NCBI RefSeq assembly: GCF_028292945.1
Contig: NZ_JAQGLJ010000066.1
Span: forward strand, 1-40,074
Source of the DNA: Sphingomonas bacterium
GTDB lineage: Bacteria > Pseudomonadota > Alphaproteobacteria > Sphingomonadales > Sphingomonadaceae
Reading direction: 5' to 3'
DNA length: 40,074 nucleotides
A program made the translations under genes and the position numbers. Of this stretch, positions 23,783-35,183 are shown piece after piece. Under the pieces are notes generated by a model. That model did no database searches and was not told the DNA's origin. It saw only the letters and a list, made by a program, of their open reading frames with translations. How positions within the stretch are numbered: position 1 is the first letter of the stretch; the number at the start of each line of letters is the position of its first letter.

Positions 23783-24535
23783 ATGAACATCACTGGCAAC
23801 ACGATCCTGATCACCGGCGGCGGCACGGGGATCGGCAAGGGTCTGGCGGAGGCGCTGCACGCCAAGGGCAATCGCGTGATCGTCGCCGGGCGCCGTGCCG
23901 AGCCGTTGCAGGCGGTCGCGCGGCACAATGCCGGCATCGCCACCGCGACCGTCGACATGGCCGACCCCGCCTCGATCGCCGCGCTGGCCGCAAGCGTCGT
24001 CGCGGAGCACCCGACGCTGAACGTGGTCATCCATAACGCCGGGATCATGGTGCCCGAGCAGCTTGCGGGCGACGCATACGACACCGCCGACGCGGAGGCG
24101 ATGATCGCCACCAACCTGCTCGGCCCGATCCGGCTCACGGCCGCGCTGCTCCCGCATCTCAAAGGCCGGCCGCACGCTTCGATCGTGACCGTATCCTCCG
24201 GGCTTGCCTTCGTGCCGCTGGCCGCGACGCCCACCTATAACGCGACCAAGGCGGCGATCCACAGCTGGTCGCAATCGCTCCGCACGCAGCTGGCGGACAC
24301 CGCGATCGACGTGGTCGAGATCGTCCCGCCGGCGGTCGCCACCGACCTGCTGCCGGGTCATGCGGAGAACCCCCAGTCGATGCCGCTGCAGGCCTATATC
24401 GACGAGGTGATGACGCTGATCGAGGCGAACCCGGCCGCGCACGAGATCTGCGTCGAGCGTGTCGGCCTTCTTCGCGATGCCGAGCGCAAGGGCACGTACG
24501 ATGAGGTGTTCGCGATGCTGAACCAGCCGCACTGA
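23783..24535 (+). CDS. SDR family oxidoreductase (DltE/YdfG-like)
   Basis: The product has 250 residues. Features are the cofactor loop TGGGTGIG (residues 11-18), Arg42-Arg43 in AGRRAE that suggests NADPH, HNAG (in NVVIHNAGIM), and catalytic Ser-Tyr-Lys in VTVSSGLAF and YNATK. The C-terminal part resembles the DltE-type SDRs that are frequent next to HxlR or TetR regulators. The substrate is unknown. ATG 23783 has AGGAGGA (23770-23776), a very strong ribosome binding site. The regulator remnant upstream on the other strand suggests that control of this gene may have been lost. Confidence 0.9.
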   Translation: MNITGNTILITGGGTGIGKGLAEALHAKGNRVIVAGRRAEPLQAVARHNAGIATATVDMADPASIAALAASVVAEHPTLNVVIHNAGIMVPEQLAGDAYDTADAEAMIATNLLGPIRLTAALLPHLKGRPHASIVTVSSGLAFVPLAATPTYNATKAAIHSWSQSLRTQLADTAIDVVEIVPPAVATDLLPGHAENPQSMPLQAYIDEVMTLIEANPAAHEICVERVGLLRDAERKGTYDEVFAMLNQPH

Positions 24536-24547
24536 CCCGTATCCCCC

Positions 24548-24576
24548 GCCCGCCCTGCCCGCTATCCGGGGCGGGC
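24548..24576 (+). promoter_or_regulatory. GC hairpin abutting the mutS start codon
   Basis: GCCCGCCC (24548-24555) pairs with GGGCGGGC (24569-24576) around a 13-base loop, and the right arm ends exactly at the base before ATG 24577. It could terminate transcription from the upstream SDR gene or hide the mutS start. No Shine-Dalgarno is seen outside the arm. Confidence 0.45.
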
Positions 24577-27177
24577 ATGGTGACGCAGCCCCCCACCCCG
24601 ATGATGGCGCAGTATCTGGCGCTGAAGGCGCAGGCGCCCGACTGTCTGCTGTTCTATCGGATGGGGGACTTCTTTGAACTGTTCTTCGAGGACGCCAGGG
24701 CCGCCGCCGCGTGCCTCGACATCGCGCTTACCGCGCGGGGCGAGCATGACGGCGCGCGCATTCCGATGTGCGGGGTGCCGGTCCACGCGGCGGAGGCGTA
24801 CCTCGCGCGACTGATCAAGGCAGGGCACCGCGTCGCGGTCGCGGAGCAGACCGAGACGCCCGCCGCCGCCAAGGCGCGCGGCGGGTCCAAGGCGCTCGTC
24901 GGGCGGGGCATCGTGCGCTTCGTCACCGCGGGCACGCTGACCGAGGAGGCGCTGCTCGACGCGAAGGCGGACAATTGGTGCGTCGCGATCGGCGAAGCGG
25001 GTGGCGGATTTGCACTCGCGGCCGCCGACGTGTCGACCGGGCGGTTCGAGGTGATCGAGACGACGGGCGCCGGGCTGCCTGCGGAACTCGCCCGGTTGCA
25101 GGCGGCGGAGACGATCGCATCCGATGCAGGCGATGGGGCCGGCGCGACCGTGCTGCGGCCCCGCGCCGATTTCGACAGCAGCGCGGGCGAGGCGCGGCTG
25201 AAGCGGCTGTACGGCGTCGCGACGCTCGACGGGTTCGGTCAGTGGAGCCGCGCCGGGCTGGCGGCGGCCGGTGGCCTGGTCGCGTATCTGGAGCACGCCG
25301 CCACCGGCACCCTGCCCTTCCTGCGCCCGCCCGTCCTGCGTCGCGCGGCGGAGACGATGGCGATCGACGCGGCGACGCGCGAAAGCCTGGAGCTGACCTG
25401 CACGGCGGCGGGTCAACGCAAGGGCTCGCTGCTCGACGCGGTCGATCGCACCGTCACCGGCGCCGGGGCACGACTGCTCGCCACCGATCTCGGGGCGCCG
25501 CTGATGGATCGCGACGCGGTGCAGGCGCGGCTCGACGTGGTGGCGCTGTTCCTGACCGACGACGCCGCGCGCGAGAAGCTCCGCGCCGCCCTGCGCGCGG
25601 CCCCCGACATCGGCCGTGCGCTGGGGCGGCTGGCGGCGGGGCGGGGCAGCCCGCGCGACCTGGGTCAGTTGCGCGATGGCCTGGACGCTGCCTGGGCACT
25701 GGGCGAGCAGCTTGCCTCGCGCACCGAGCGCCCACTCCTCCTCGCCACGCTCGCACCGAGCCTGCGCGGTCACGGCACGCTGATCGATCTGCTCCGCCGC
25801 GCGCTCGTCCCCGCGCCGCCGATCGATGCGAGCGACGGCGGCTACATCGCTGCCGGCTATGACGCAGCGCTCGACGCGCTGCGCGACACGGGTGCGGGCG
25901 GACGCCGCTCGATCGCCGCGCTGGAGGCGGAGCTACGCACTCAAACCGGCGTCGCGACGCTCAAGATCCGCCACAACAACGTGCTCGGCTATCATGTCGA
26001 GGTGCCCGCGCGCGCCGCCGACCCGTTGATGCGCGCGGACAGCGGCTTCACGCATCGCCAGACGCTCGCGGGCGTGGTCCGCTTCAACACGCCTGCGCTG
26101 CACGAGGTCGCCGCGCGCGTGTCGCAGGCGGGTGCCCACGCGCTCGCCGCAGAGGCAGCGCATCTGGAAGAGCTCACCGCAACGACGCTCGCCACGCGCG
26201 AGGCGATCGCCGCCACCGCGGACGCGCTCGCCCGGCTGGATGTCGCCTCAGCACTGGCGGAGCGGGCGGCGGAAGGGAACTGGACCCGACCCAAGCTGGT
26301 CGATCATGCCTGTTTCGAGATCGAAGGTGGCCGCCACCCGGTTGTGGAGGCGGCGCTGGCGAAACGCGGCGACCGCTTCATCGCCAATGACTGCCGTCTG
26401 TCCGAAGCCTCGCGGCTATGGCTCGTGACCGGTCCCAACATGGGCGGGAAATCGACCTTCCTGCGCCAGAACGCGCTGATCGCGGTACTCGCGCAAGCCG
26501 GCAGCTACGTTCCGGCTACCAGCGCAACGCTCGGCCTTGTCGACCGGCTATTCTCCCGCGTCGGCGCGTCGGACAATCTCGCGCGCGGCCGCTCCACCTT
26601 CATGGTCGAGATGGTCGAGACCGCCGCGATCCTTGCACAGGCGACCCCGCGTTCGTTCGTCATCCTCGATGAGGTCGGGCGCGGCACCTCAACCTATGAC
26701 GGCCTGGCGATAGCCTGGGCGGTGGTAGAGGCGATCCACGAGGACAATCGCTGCCGCTGCCTGTTCGCCACGCATTATCACGAGCTGACCCGGCTGGCGG
26801 AGCGCTGCGAGGCGCTGTCGCTGCATCACGTCCGCGCGCGCGAATGGAAGGGCGAGCTGGTGCTGTTGCACGAACTCGCCGACGGGCCGGCCGACCGCAG
26901 CTATGGTCTCGCCGTCGCGCGCCTGGCGGGCATGCCACCCGCCACCGTTGCGCGCGCGAAGGCGGTGCTGGCGAAGCTGGAGGCGGGCCGCGCGCGGACG
27001 GGTGGGCTGGCGGCGGGACTGGACGACCTGCCCCTGTTCGCCGCCGCGCAGGCGATCGAAGAAGTGAAGAGTGACCCGTTACGACGCGCGGTCGAGGAGT
27101 TGGACGTGGACGCACTAACCGCGCGTGAGGCGCTGGAGACGCTGTATCGTCTCAAGTCCATCGCGCGCGAGGCTTAG
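24577..27177 (+). CDS. mutS: DNA mismatch repair protein MutS
   Basis: The product has 866 residues, full length. MutS binds mismatches and small loops and, with MutL, starts repair. The mismatch-reading Phe-x-Glu is intact (Phe32 and Glu34 in MGDFFELF). The core and clamp domains follow, then the ATPase with Walker A GPNMGGKST (619-627) and Walker B DEVGRGTSTYDG (698-709), and the dimerisation helix-turn-helix. The C-terminus ends with the short DALTAREALETLYRLK segment typical of the tetramerisation region. ATG 24577 fits the family start. A hairpin immediately precedes it. Confidence 0.97.
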   Translation: MVTQPPTPMMAQYLALKAQAPDCLLFYRMGDFFELFFEDARAAAACLDIALTARGEHDGARIPMCGVPVHAAEAYLARLIKAGHRVAVAEQTETPAAAKARGGSKALVGRGIVRFVTAGTLTEEALLDAKADNWCVAIGEAGGGFALAAADVSTGRFEVIETTGAGLPAELARLQAAETIASDAGDGAGATVLRPRADFDSSAGEARLKRLYGVATLDGFGQWSRAGLAAAGGLVAYLEHAATGTLPFLRPPVLRRAAETMAIDAATRESLELTCTAAGQRKGSLLDAVDRTVTGAGARLLATDLGAPLMDRDAVQARLDVVALFLTDDAAREKLRAALRAAPDIGRALGRLAAGRGSPRDLGQLRDGLDAAWALGEQLASRTERPLLLATLAPSLRGHGTLIDLLRRALVPAPPIDASDGGYIAAGYDAALDALRDTGAGGRRSIAALEAELRTQTGVATLKIRHNNVLGYHVEVPARAADPLMRADSGFTHRQTLAGVVRFNTPALHEVAARVSQAGAHALAAEAAHLEELTATTLATREAIAATADALARLDVASALAERAAEGNWTRPKLVDHACFEIEGGRHPVVEAALAKRGDRFIANDCRLSEASRLWLVTGPNMGGKSTFLRQNALIAVLAQAGSYVPATSATLGLVDRLFSRVGASDNLARGRSTFMVEMVETAAILAQATPRSFVILDEVGRGTSTYDGLAIAWAVVEAIHEDNRCRCLFATHYHELTRLAERCEALSLHHVRAREWKGELVLLHELADGPADRSYGLAVARLAGMPPATVARAKAVLAKLEAGRARTGGLAAGLDDLPLFAAAQAIEEVKSDPLRRAVEELDVDALTAREALETLYRLKSIAREA

Positions 27178-27232
27178 GATTGGATGCAGAGCCGCTGAAT
27201 CAGTCGTCCAGTGGGCGGCGCGGCCGACTCGG

Positions 27233-27250
27233 CCCCGGCTTCAGCCGGGG
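27233..27250. repeat. CCCCGGC palindromic repeat, family F, between convergent genes
   Basis: CCCCGGCT / AGCCGGGG around TC forms an 8-bp palindrome. A related pair lies at 37383-37443. This copy sits between the stops of mutS (27177) and the 68-residue gene (27276) and could be a two-way terminator. Confidence 0.6.
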
Positions 27251-27275
27251 AGGGACTTGATCAAGCTGGCAAACT

Positions 27276-27482
27276 TCAACCCCGGTCAATCGGCGGTAGC
27301 GGGCCGAAGTGGAGCACCGTCTGCTCAGGCTGCTCGACATCTTCGATGAGCCGCGCCAGCTCCGTCTCCTCGGGCGTATCCGCGGGTCCGGTCAGGTAGC
27401 TGCGTCGCAACGCGACCCCGGCGCGGAACAGTTCCGGCGGCTGGATATCCTGATAGAGCGGCCGACGCGGACCCTTGCTCAT
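27276..27482 (-). CDS. Conserved-looking small protein of unknown function, 68 residues
   Basis: Starting at ATG 27482, the sequence begins MSKGPRRPLYQDIQPPELF, goes on through RAGVALRRSYLTGPADTPEE, and ends LIEDVEQPEQTVLHFGPLPP. The amino acid mix looks like a real, soluble, mixed-charge protein rather than a GC shadow frame, with an acidic helix (TPEETELARLIEDVEQPE). I do not recognise a family. An in-frame upstream ATG (27521) would add 13 residues. It lies between convergent mutS and divergent glnD; the 101-base gap to glnD must hold both promoters. It has no signal peptide or membrane span. Confidence 0.6.
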   Translation of the reverse strand: MSKGPRRPLYQDIQPPELFRAGVALRRSYLTGPADTPEETELARLIEDVEQPEQTVLHFGPLPPIDRG

Positions 27483-27583
27483 GATTGTGTGACCCACATC
27501 CGCCAACGACTCCGCGATCACGCATTGGTTCCAGAGGCAGCCTGTTTTGCGCAGGCGTCAAGCGGGCGCTATGCGGTCAGACG

Positions 27584-30331
27584 ATGACCGGTCGTTTCGA
27601 TCACCTTCCGACCCGCCGCGCCATCATCGACCGGCGCGCGGTGACCGACGCGCTGCTGTCCTTGCCCCAGCAGGAGCGGCCCGCCCTCCGCCGCGCCGCG
27701 ACCGCGATGCTGGCAGTGGCCCTCGACGCCGGGCGCGCGGAGATCGCCCGCCGTCTCGCCGAACACCCGTCGCGTGGGCTGGAGGCCGCCAATGCCGGTG
27801 CCTATCTGACCGACGCGATCCTGCGCGCGCTGTTCGCCTTTACCGTCGAGCGCCTGCACCCGCTGCCCAATCCGACTTCGGGAGAACGGCTGCTGCTGCT
27901 CGCGGTGGGCGGCTATGGGCGCGGCGAGATGGCGCCACATTCCGATGTCGACATCGGCTTCGTCACGCCGTCGCGCCAGACCGGATGGGGCGAGCAGGTG
28001 ATCGAATCGATGCTGTACGCGCTATGGGACCTGCGGCTGAAGATCGGCCAGTCCACGCGATCGCTCGACGAGATGATCCGCCAGGCAAAGGCGGACGTGA
28101 CGGTACGCACAGCGCTGCTGGAAGCGCGCTATGTCGCCGGTGACAAGGCCCTGCATGCCGAGTCACAGGCGCGCTTCAAGGCGGAGGTGCAGCGTGGCTC
28201 CGAACGCCAGTTCATCGCCGACAAGCTCGCCGAGCGCGACGCGCGTCACCGCAAGATGGGCGACACGCGCTATGTCGTCGAACCCAATATCAAGGAGGGC
28301 AAGGGCGGTCTACGCGACCTGCACGCGCTGTTCTGGATCGGCAAATACGTCCATGACGTGACGCGCGCCGGCGAGCTGGTCGACAAGGGGCTGTTCACGA
28401 AGGCGGAGTACCGGCGCTTCAACCGTGCCGACAATTTCCTGTGGGCGGTGCGCTGTCACCTGCACCTGATCGCCGGCCGCGCCGAGGACCGGCTAACCTT
28501 CGATGTCCAGCGCGAGGTCGCGACGCGGATGCGTTTTCGCGAGCGGCCGGGCAAGTCCGCCGTCGAACGCTTCATGCAATTCTATTTCCTGCAGGCGAAA
28601 GGCGTCGGCGACCTGACGGGCGTGTTCCTGGCGCATCTGGACGAAAGCTTCGCGGCGCGTGGGCGACGCTTCGGTCTGCCCACGATCCGGCGCCGGCCGA
28701 GCCGGCTGAACGGCTTCGTGCTCGATCGCGGCCGGCTTGCGTTGCCGCGCGACGACTTCTTCGCGGAGGACCCCGTCCGGCTGGTTGAGCTGTTCGCGCT
28801 TGCGGACAGCCAGTCGCTGGAGGTCCACCCCCTCACCATGCGCGCCGCCGCGCGCGACGCGCGACTGATCGCCGACTGCCGCGGCGGCGCGCGCGCCAAT
28901 GCGCTTTTCCTGGACGTCCTCACCTCCCCGCGCGACCCCGAGCTGGTGCTGCGCTGGATGAACGAGGCCGGGGTGCTGGGCCGCTTCGTGCCGGATTTCG
29001 GCCGCGTCGTCGCACAGATGCAGTTCGACATGTACCATCACTACACCGTCGACGAGCACACCATCCGCGCGATCGGCCTGCTGTCGCGGATCGAGCGCGG
29101 GATGCTCGACGCCGATCACCCGCTGGGTGCGGCAATCATGGGTCAGGTCGTGTCGCGGCGCGTGCTGTACGCGGCCGTACTTCTGCACGATATCGCCAAG
29201 GGGCGCGGCGGCGACCATTCGGTGCTGGGCGCGGCCGTGGCCGAGCGGCTGTGCCCGCGTTTCGGACTGACGGCGGCGGAGACGGAGACGGTCAGCTGGC
29301 TGGTGCGCCACCATCTGCTGATGTCCGCCACCGCGTTCAAGCGCGATCTGTCCGACTTCAAGACCATTCTCGACTTCGCGGCGACGGTGCAAAGCCCGGA
29401 ACGGCTGCGCCTGCTGCTGATGCTGACCATCGTCGACATCCGCGCGGTCGGGCCGGGGACGTGGAACGGCTGGAAACGCCAGCTGCTCACCGACCTATAC
29501 GAGGCGGCGGAGGAAGTGCTGCGGCTCGGCCACAAGCAACGCGGACGCAGCGAGCGCATCTCCGCGAAGCAGGTCGCCTTGCAGGCCACCCTCGGCTGGC
29601 CCGACGAGCGCTTCGCCGCCTATGTCCGCCGCCTGCCGGAAGCCTATTGGGTCGCCGAGCCCGACGACGTGCTGCTTCACAACGCGCGGTTCATCGACGG
29701 CGCGGGAGACGGCAGCCTCGCGATCGACGCGCAGGTCTATGCCCAGCGCGGCGCGACGCTGGTGACCGTCTGTGCCGCCGATCATCCGGGGCTGTTCTAT
29801 CGCATCGCGGGTGCGATCCACGTCGCGGGCGGCAACATCATCGATGCGCGCATCCACACCACGCGCGACGGCATGGCGGTGGACAATTTCCTGGTTCAGG
29901 ACCCGTGGGGTCGCCCGTTCGACGACCAGAGCCAGCTCGCGCGGCTCAAGACGGTGATCGCCGACGCGCTCGCCAATCGCGGCAAGCTTGCCGACCGACT
30001 GGTCGCCAAGCCCGCCGCCCGGTCGCGCGCCGATGCCTTTTCCATCCAGCCCAACGTGCTGATCGACAATCGCGCCTCCAACCGGTTCACCGTGGTGGAG
30101 GTCAACGCCCGCGACCGGCCGGCGCTGTTGAACCAGCTCGCGCTGGCGCTGTTCGAATCGAAGGTGACGATCCATTCCGCCCATGTCGCCACCTATGGCG
30201 AGCGCGCGGTGGATACATTTTATCTAACCGACCTGACCGGCGACAAGCTGGACAGCGCGGCACGGCTGAAGACGCTCGAACGCCGGCTTGCTGCCGCCGC
30301 GGCGGGCGAGGCTTGGGACATGGCGGCGTAG
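27584..30331 (+). CDS. glnD: Bifunctional uridylyltransferase/uridylyl-removing enzyme (PII sensor)
   Basis: The product has 915 residues from ATG 27584. GlnD senses glutamine and uridylylates or deuridylylates PII proteins, controlling nitrogen assimilation. Domains in order are: nucleotidyltransferase with GGYGRGEMAPHSDVD (109-123, Asp121 and Asp123 as metal ligands), a helical linker, the HD hydrolase domain (MYHHYTVDEHT near 484 and LLHDIAKGRGGDHS near 534), and two ACT domains near 723-800 (GLFYRIAGAIHVAGGNI) and 835-910 (RPALLNQLALALFESKV). The frame extends upstream to 27485, but that part has no family match. All catalytic motifs are intact. No strong ribosome binding site is seen. 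Confidence 0.96.
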   Translation: MTGRFDHLPTRRAIIDRRAVTDALLSLPQQERPALRRAATAMLAVALDAGRAEIARRLAEHPSRGLEAANAGAYLTDAILRALFAFTVERLHPLPNPTSGERLLLLAVGGYGRGEMAPHSDVDIGFVTPSRQTGWGEQVIESMLYALWDLRLKIGQSTRSLDEMIRQAKADVTVRTALLEARYVAGDKALHAESQARFKAEVQRGSERQFIADKLAERDARHRKMGDTRYVVEPNIKEGKGGLRDLHALFWIGKYVHDVTRAGELVDKGLFTKAEYRRFNRADNFLWAVRCHLHLIAGRAEDRLTFDVQREVATRMRFRERPGKSAVERFMQFYFLQAKGVGDLTGVFLAHLDESFAARGRRFGLPTIRRRPSRLNGFVLDRGRLALPRDDFFAEDPVRLVELFALADSQSLEVHPLTMRAAARDARLIADCRGGARANALFLDVLTSPRDPELVLRWMNEAGVLGRFVPDFGRVVAQMQFDMYHHYTVDEHTIRAIGLLSRIERGMLDADHPLGAAIMGQVVSRRVLYAAVLLHDIAKGRGGDHSVLGAAVAERLCPRFGLTAAETETVSWLVRHHLLMSATAFKRDLSDFKTILDFAATVQSPERLRLLLMLTIVDIRAVGPGTWNGWKRQLLTDLYEAAEEVLRLGHKQRGRSERISAKQVALQATLGWPDERFAAYVRRLPEAYWVAEPDDVLLHNARFIDGAGDGSLAIDAQVYAQRGATLVTVCAADHPGLFYRIAGAIHVAGGNIIDARIHTTRDGMAVDNFLVQDPWGRPFDDQSQLARLKTVIADALANRGKLADRLVAKPAARSRADAFSIQPNVLIDNRASNRFTVVEVNARDRPALLNQLALALFESKVTIHSAHVATYGERAVDTFYLTDLTGDKLDSAARLKTLERRLAAAAAGEAWDMAA

Positions 30332-30350
30332 GGCGATGCTGATGACTACC

Positions 30351-30413
30351 CGCGTCCGTTCCGAGCGAAGTCGAGGAACATGGTGTCTCGACTTCGCTCG
30401 ACACGAACGGCGG
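30351..30413. repeat. CGAGCGAAGTCGAG palindromic repeat, family E, inverted pair
   Basis: GTTCCGAGCGAAGTCGAGGA is followed after about nine bases by the inverted copy TCTCGACTTCGCTCGACAC and then GAACGG. The perfect core CGAGCGAAGTCGAG makes a long stem. It lies between the glnD stop and the VOC gene and is likely one of many genome copies. Confidence 0.75.
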
Positions 30414-30446
30414 GTACAGTCCCGAGATCCTGGAGGAGTGTAAGAC

Positions 30447-30827
30447 ATGCCCGTACTCGGCATCGGTGGCCTGTTCTTCCGTGCGCGCGATCCCGACGCG
30501 CTCAACGCCTGGTATCGCCAACACCTCGACGTCGGCGCCGGCTGCGCGTCCGACCCGACCGAGACCAGCAGCGAATGGTACTGGCAGGCGCAGGGCGGCC
30601 CGACCGTGTTCGCCCCGTTCAAGGCGGACACCGACTATTTTGCGGCCGACAAGCAATGGATGCTCAACCTGCGCGTCAGCGATCTGGATGCTCTGATCGC
30701 CAGGTTGCAGGACGCTGGCATCGCGGTGAAGACGGATCCCGAATGGGACCACCCCGACACGGGCCGCTTTGCGCGCATTCACGATCCCGAGGGGAACGCT
30801 ATCGAGCTGTGGCAGCCGCCGGCATGA
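30447..30827 (+). CDS. VOC superfamily (glyoxalase/dioxygenase fold) protein
   Basis: The product has 126 residues with the beta-alpha-beta-beta-beta repeats of the vicinal oxygen chelate fold: GIGGLFFRARDPDALNAWYRQHLDV in the first half and MLNLRVSDLDALIARLQDAGI to FARIHDPEGNAIELWQPP in the second. The C-terminal Glu (IELWQP) is a typical metal ligand. Members include glyoxalase I, dioxygenases and resistance proteins; the reaction here cannot be stated. GGAGGAG (30432-30438) lies eight bases before the ATG. It converges on crcB with 70 bases between. Confidence 0.88.
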   Translation: MPVLGIGGLFFRARDPDALNAWYRQHLDVGAGCASDPTETSSEWYWQAQGGPTVFAPFKADTDYFAADKQWMLNLRVSDLDALIARLQDAGIAVKTDPEWDHPDTGRFARIHDPEGNAIELWQPPA

Positions 30828-30897
30828 TCGGTGGCAATCCGGGCGAAGGCACGGACCAATGTCGGCCTGTGGTGTAAAGCGGACGTTGAATGTCACG

Positions 30898-31272
30898 TCA
30901 CGTCAATGAGCGAACGGTCCCTAGACCGAGCGCGACTGCCGCGATCGAAAGCACCACTGATCCTACCACGTAGACGACGAGCGGCGCGTATTCCCCCCGC
31001 TGCCACATCAGAGCCGCATCCAAACTGAACGCCGAGAAGGTCGTGAAGCCACCCAGAACGCCGGTAGCAAGGAACAGCCGGGTCCCTTCTCCCACACCCG
31101 TCTTGAGCAGAAACAGCCCCGCCAACACGCCCATCAGCAGGCCGCCGACCACGTTCACGATCAAGGTGCCGTAGGGAAAGCCTGCGCCAATGTAGATGAG
31201 GGAGGCACGGTTGACGCCGTGCCGCAGGGTCGCTCCGATCCCGCCTCCGATGAAAACCAGAATGTACCCCAT
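30898..31272 (-). CDS. crcB: Fluoride ion channel CrcB/Fluc
   Basis: The product has 124 residues with four hydrophobic spans, the size of a Fluc subunit, which forms an antiparallel dimer exporting fluoride across the inner membrane. Signatures are GGGIGATLRHGVNR (9-22), the conserved Asn40 in GTLIVNVVGG, and GGFTTFSAFS (74-83), containing the Phe residues and Thr/Ser track of the pore and the sodium site. I searched the upstream 120 bases by eye for a fluoride riboswitch and saw none. A weak AGAGAAG precedes the ATG. Confidence 0.94.
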   Translation of the reverse strand: MGYILVFIGGGIGATLRHGVNRASLIYIGAGFPYGTLIVNVVGGLLMGVLAGLFLLKTGVGEGTRLFLATGVLGGFTTFSAFSLDAALMWQRGEYAPLVVYVVGSVVLSIAAVALGLGTVRSLT

Positions 31273-31346
31273 CCGGCTTCTCTAGCGATGGGAACGAGCG
31301 GTTCCAACGTCAGCTTGTGGGCGTCAGCTGCCATTCCCAGACAAGC

Positions 31347-31382
31347 GAAGGGCTGGCCCACCACGCGGCAGACCAGCCCTTC
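31347..31382 (-). terminator. Hairpin downstream of the TonB-dependent receptor
   Basis: A perfect 10-bp inverted repeat, GAAGGGCTGG / CCAGCCCTTC, with a 16-base loop, lies about 85 bases after the receptor stop and before crcB. Position and stem suggest the receptor's terminator; in the minus direction it is followed by only a partial T-rich tail. Confidence 0.6.
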
Positions 31383-31465
31383 AATCTAGCAGATCACAAC
31401 CTTCGGCACCGCAAAGCCGCGCCGGACGCGCGGCTCTGCCGCCCACCGGTGGAGCCGGCTGCGCC

Positions 31466-34333
<2,868 letters not shown>

Positions 34334-34442
34334 GGCAACGCTCTCCAAATGCTTTTTAGAGTTTTGAGTATGGCAGCCGCCTAGGCGGTCAGCGACGACG
34401 ATGCTACCGAATTGTGGACCATCCCGCGAATTCGAACATGGG

Positions 34443-34462
34443 GTGTAGCGCGGATGTTACAC
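34443..34462 (-). promoter_or_regulatory. Inverted repeat upstream of the TonB-dependent receptor
   Basis: GTGTA (34443-34447) and TACAC (34458-34462) are perfect inverted arms 10 bases apart, about 110 bases ahead of the receptor start. The spacing of arm centres (15 bases) is less than two helical turns, but the layout could suit a dimeric regulator. Weak evidence. Confidence 0.3.
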
Positions 34463-34529
34463 TGCGCCGCCGACGACAGCCGAGCACGCGCATATGCCAA
34501 CCGCCTTGGCCTCGACCAGAGCGGCGAGT

Positions 34530-35060
34530 CTATTTGGGCGACAGCACCATCAGCATCTGCCGGCCTTCCATGCGCGGATAAGCCTCGACCTTGGCGATCT
34601 CCGCCGTGGCCTCCGCGACTCGCTGCAACACCGCCATGCCGAGATTGCCGTGGCTCAACTCACGACCGCGAAAGCGCATGGTGACCTTCACCTTGTCGCC
34701 TTCCTCGATGAACTCGTTCACCTTCTTCATCTTGGTGTCATAGTCGTGGTCGTCGATGTTCGGACGCATCTTGATCTCCTTGATCTCCTGCGTCTTCTGC
34801 GACTTGCGCGCGAGGTTCGCCTTCTTCTGCGCCTCGTACTTGAACTTGCCGACGTCCAGATACTTGGCGACCGGCGGGTCCGCGTTCGGCGACACCTCGA
34901 CCAGGTCGAGGCCCAGCTCCTGAGCGGCGGCCATCGCCTCGCGCGTGTACATCACGCCCAGGTTTTCACCCTCGTGATCGATCACGCGGACCTTGGGGCT
35001 GACGATCCATTCGTTGAATCGCGGCCCATTCATCGGTGGCGCCTGATTGGGACGGCGCAT
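34530..35060 (-). CDS. infC: Translation initiation factor IF-3
   Basis: The product has 176 residues from ATG 35060. IF-3 binds the 30S subunit, prevents premature joining and checks the start codon. The N domain ([20 protein letters not shown] to [18 protein letters not shown]), the lysine-rich linker ([18 protein letters not shown]) and the C domain ([28 protein letters not shown]) are complete. No Shine-Dalgarno lies before ATG 35060. In-frame ATA codons at 35075 and 35081 lie after CTGGAG (35090-35085), so the actual start may be a rare AUA, as infC often uses non-standard starts. It follows thrS, the usual partner, after 123 bases. Confidence 0.95.
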   Translation of the reverse strand: MRRPNQAPPMNGPRFNEWIVSPKVRVIDHEGENLGVMYTREAMAAAQELGLDLVEVSPNADPPVAKYLDVGKFKYEAQKKANLARKSQKTQEIKEIKMRPNIDDHDYDTKMKKVNEFIEEGDKVKVTMRFRGRELSHGNLGMAVLQRVAEATAEIAKVEAYPRMEGRQMLMVLSPK

Positions 35061-35183
35061 GGTGGGGGGAGGTATGGGTATAAACTCCAGAATTGTTCGA
35101 TGGGTTATGTAGTGCGTTTGCGGTCGGCGCGATAGACCGTCCGCGTTAATGATCAAGGCATGTCGTACGTGCCATCGCGGGCA

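Noticed and set aside
30891..30905. Short tandem repeat GTCAC-GTCAC-GTCA at the crcB 3' end
   Set aside because: Only about three units overlapping a stop codon; too short to mean anything.
31273..31400. Possible fluoride riboswitch upstream of crcB
   Set aside because: I looked for the conserved GGCGAUGG and pseudoknot pattern on the minus strand and did not find it; only the terminator-like hairpin at 31347-31382 is present.
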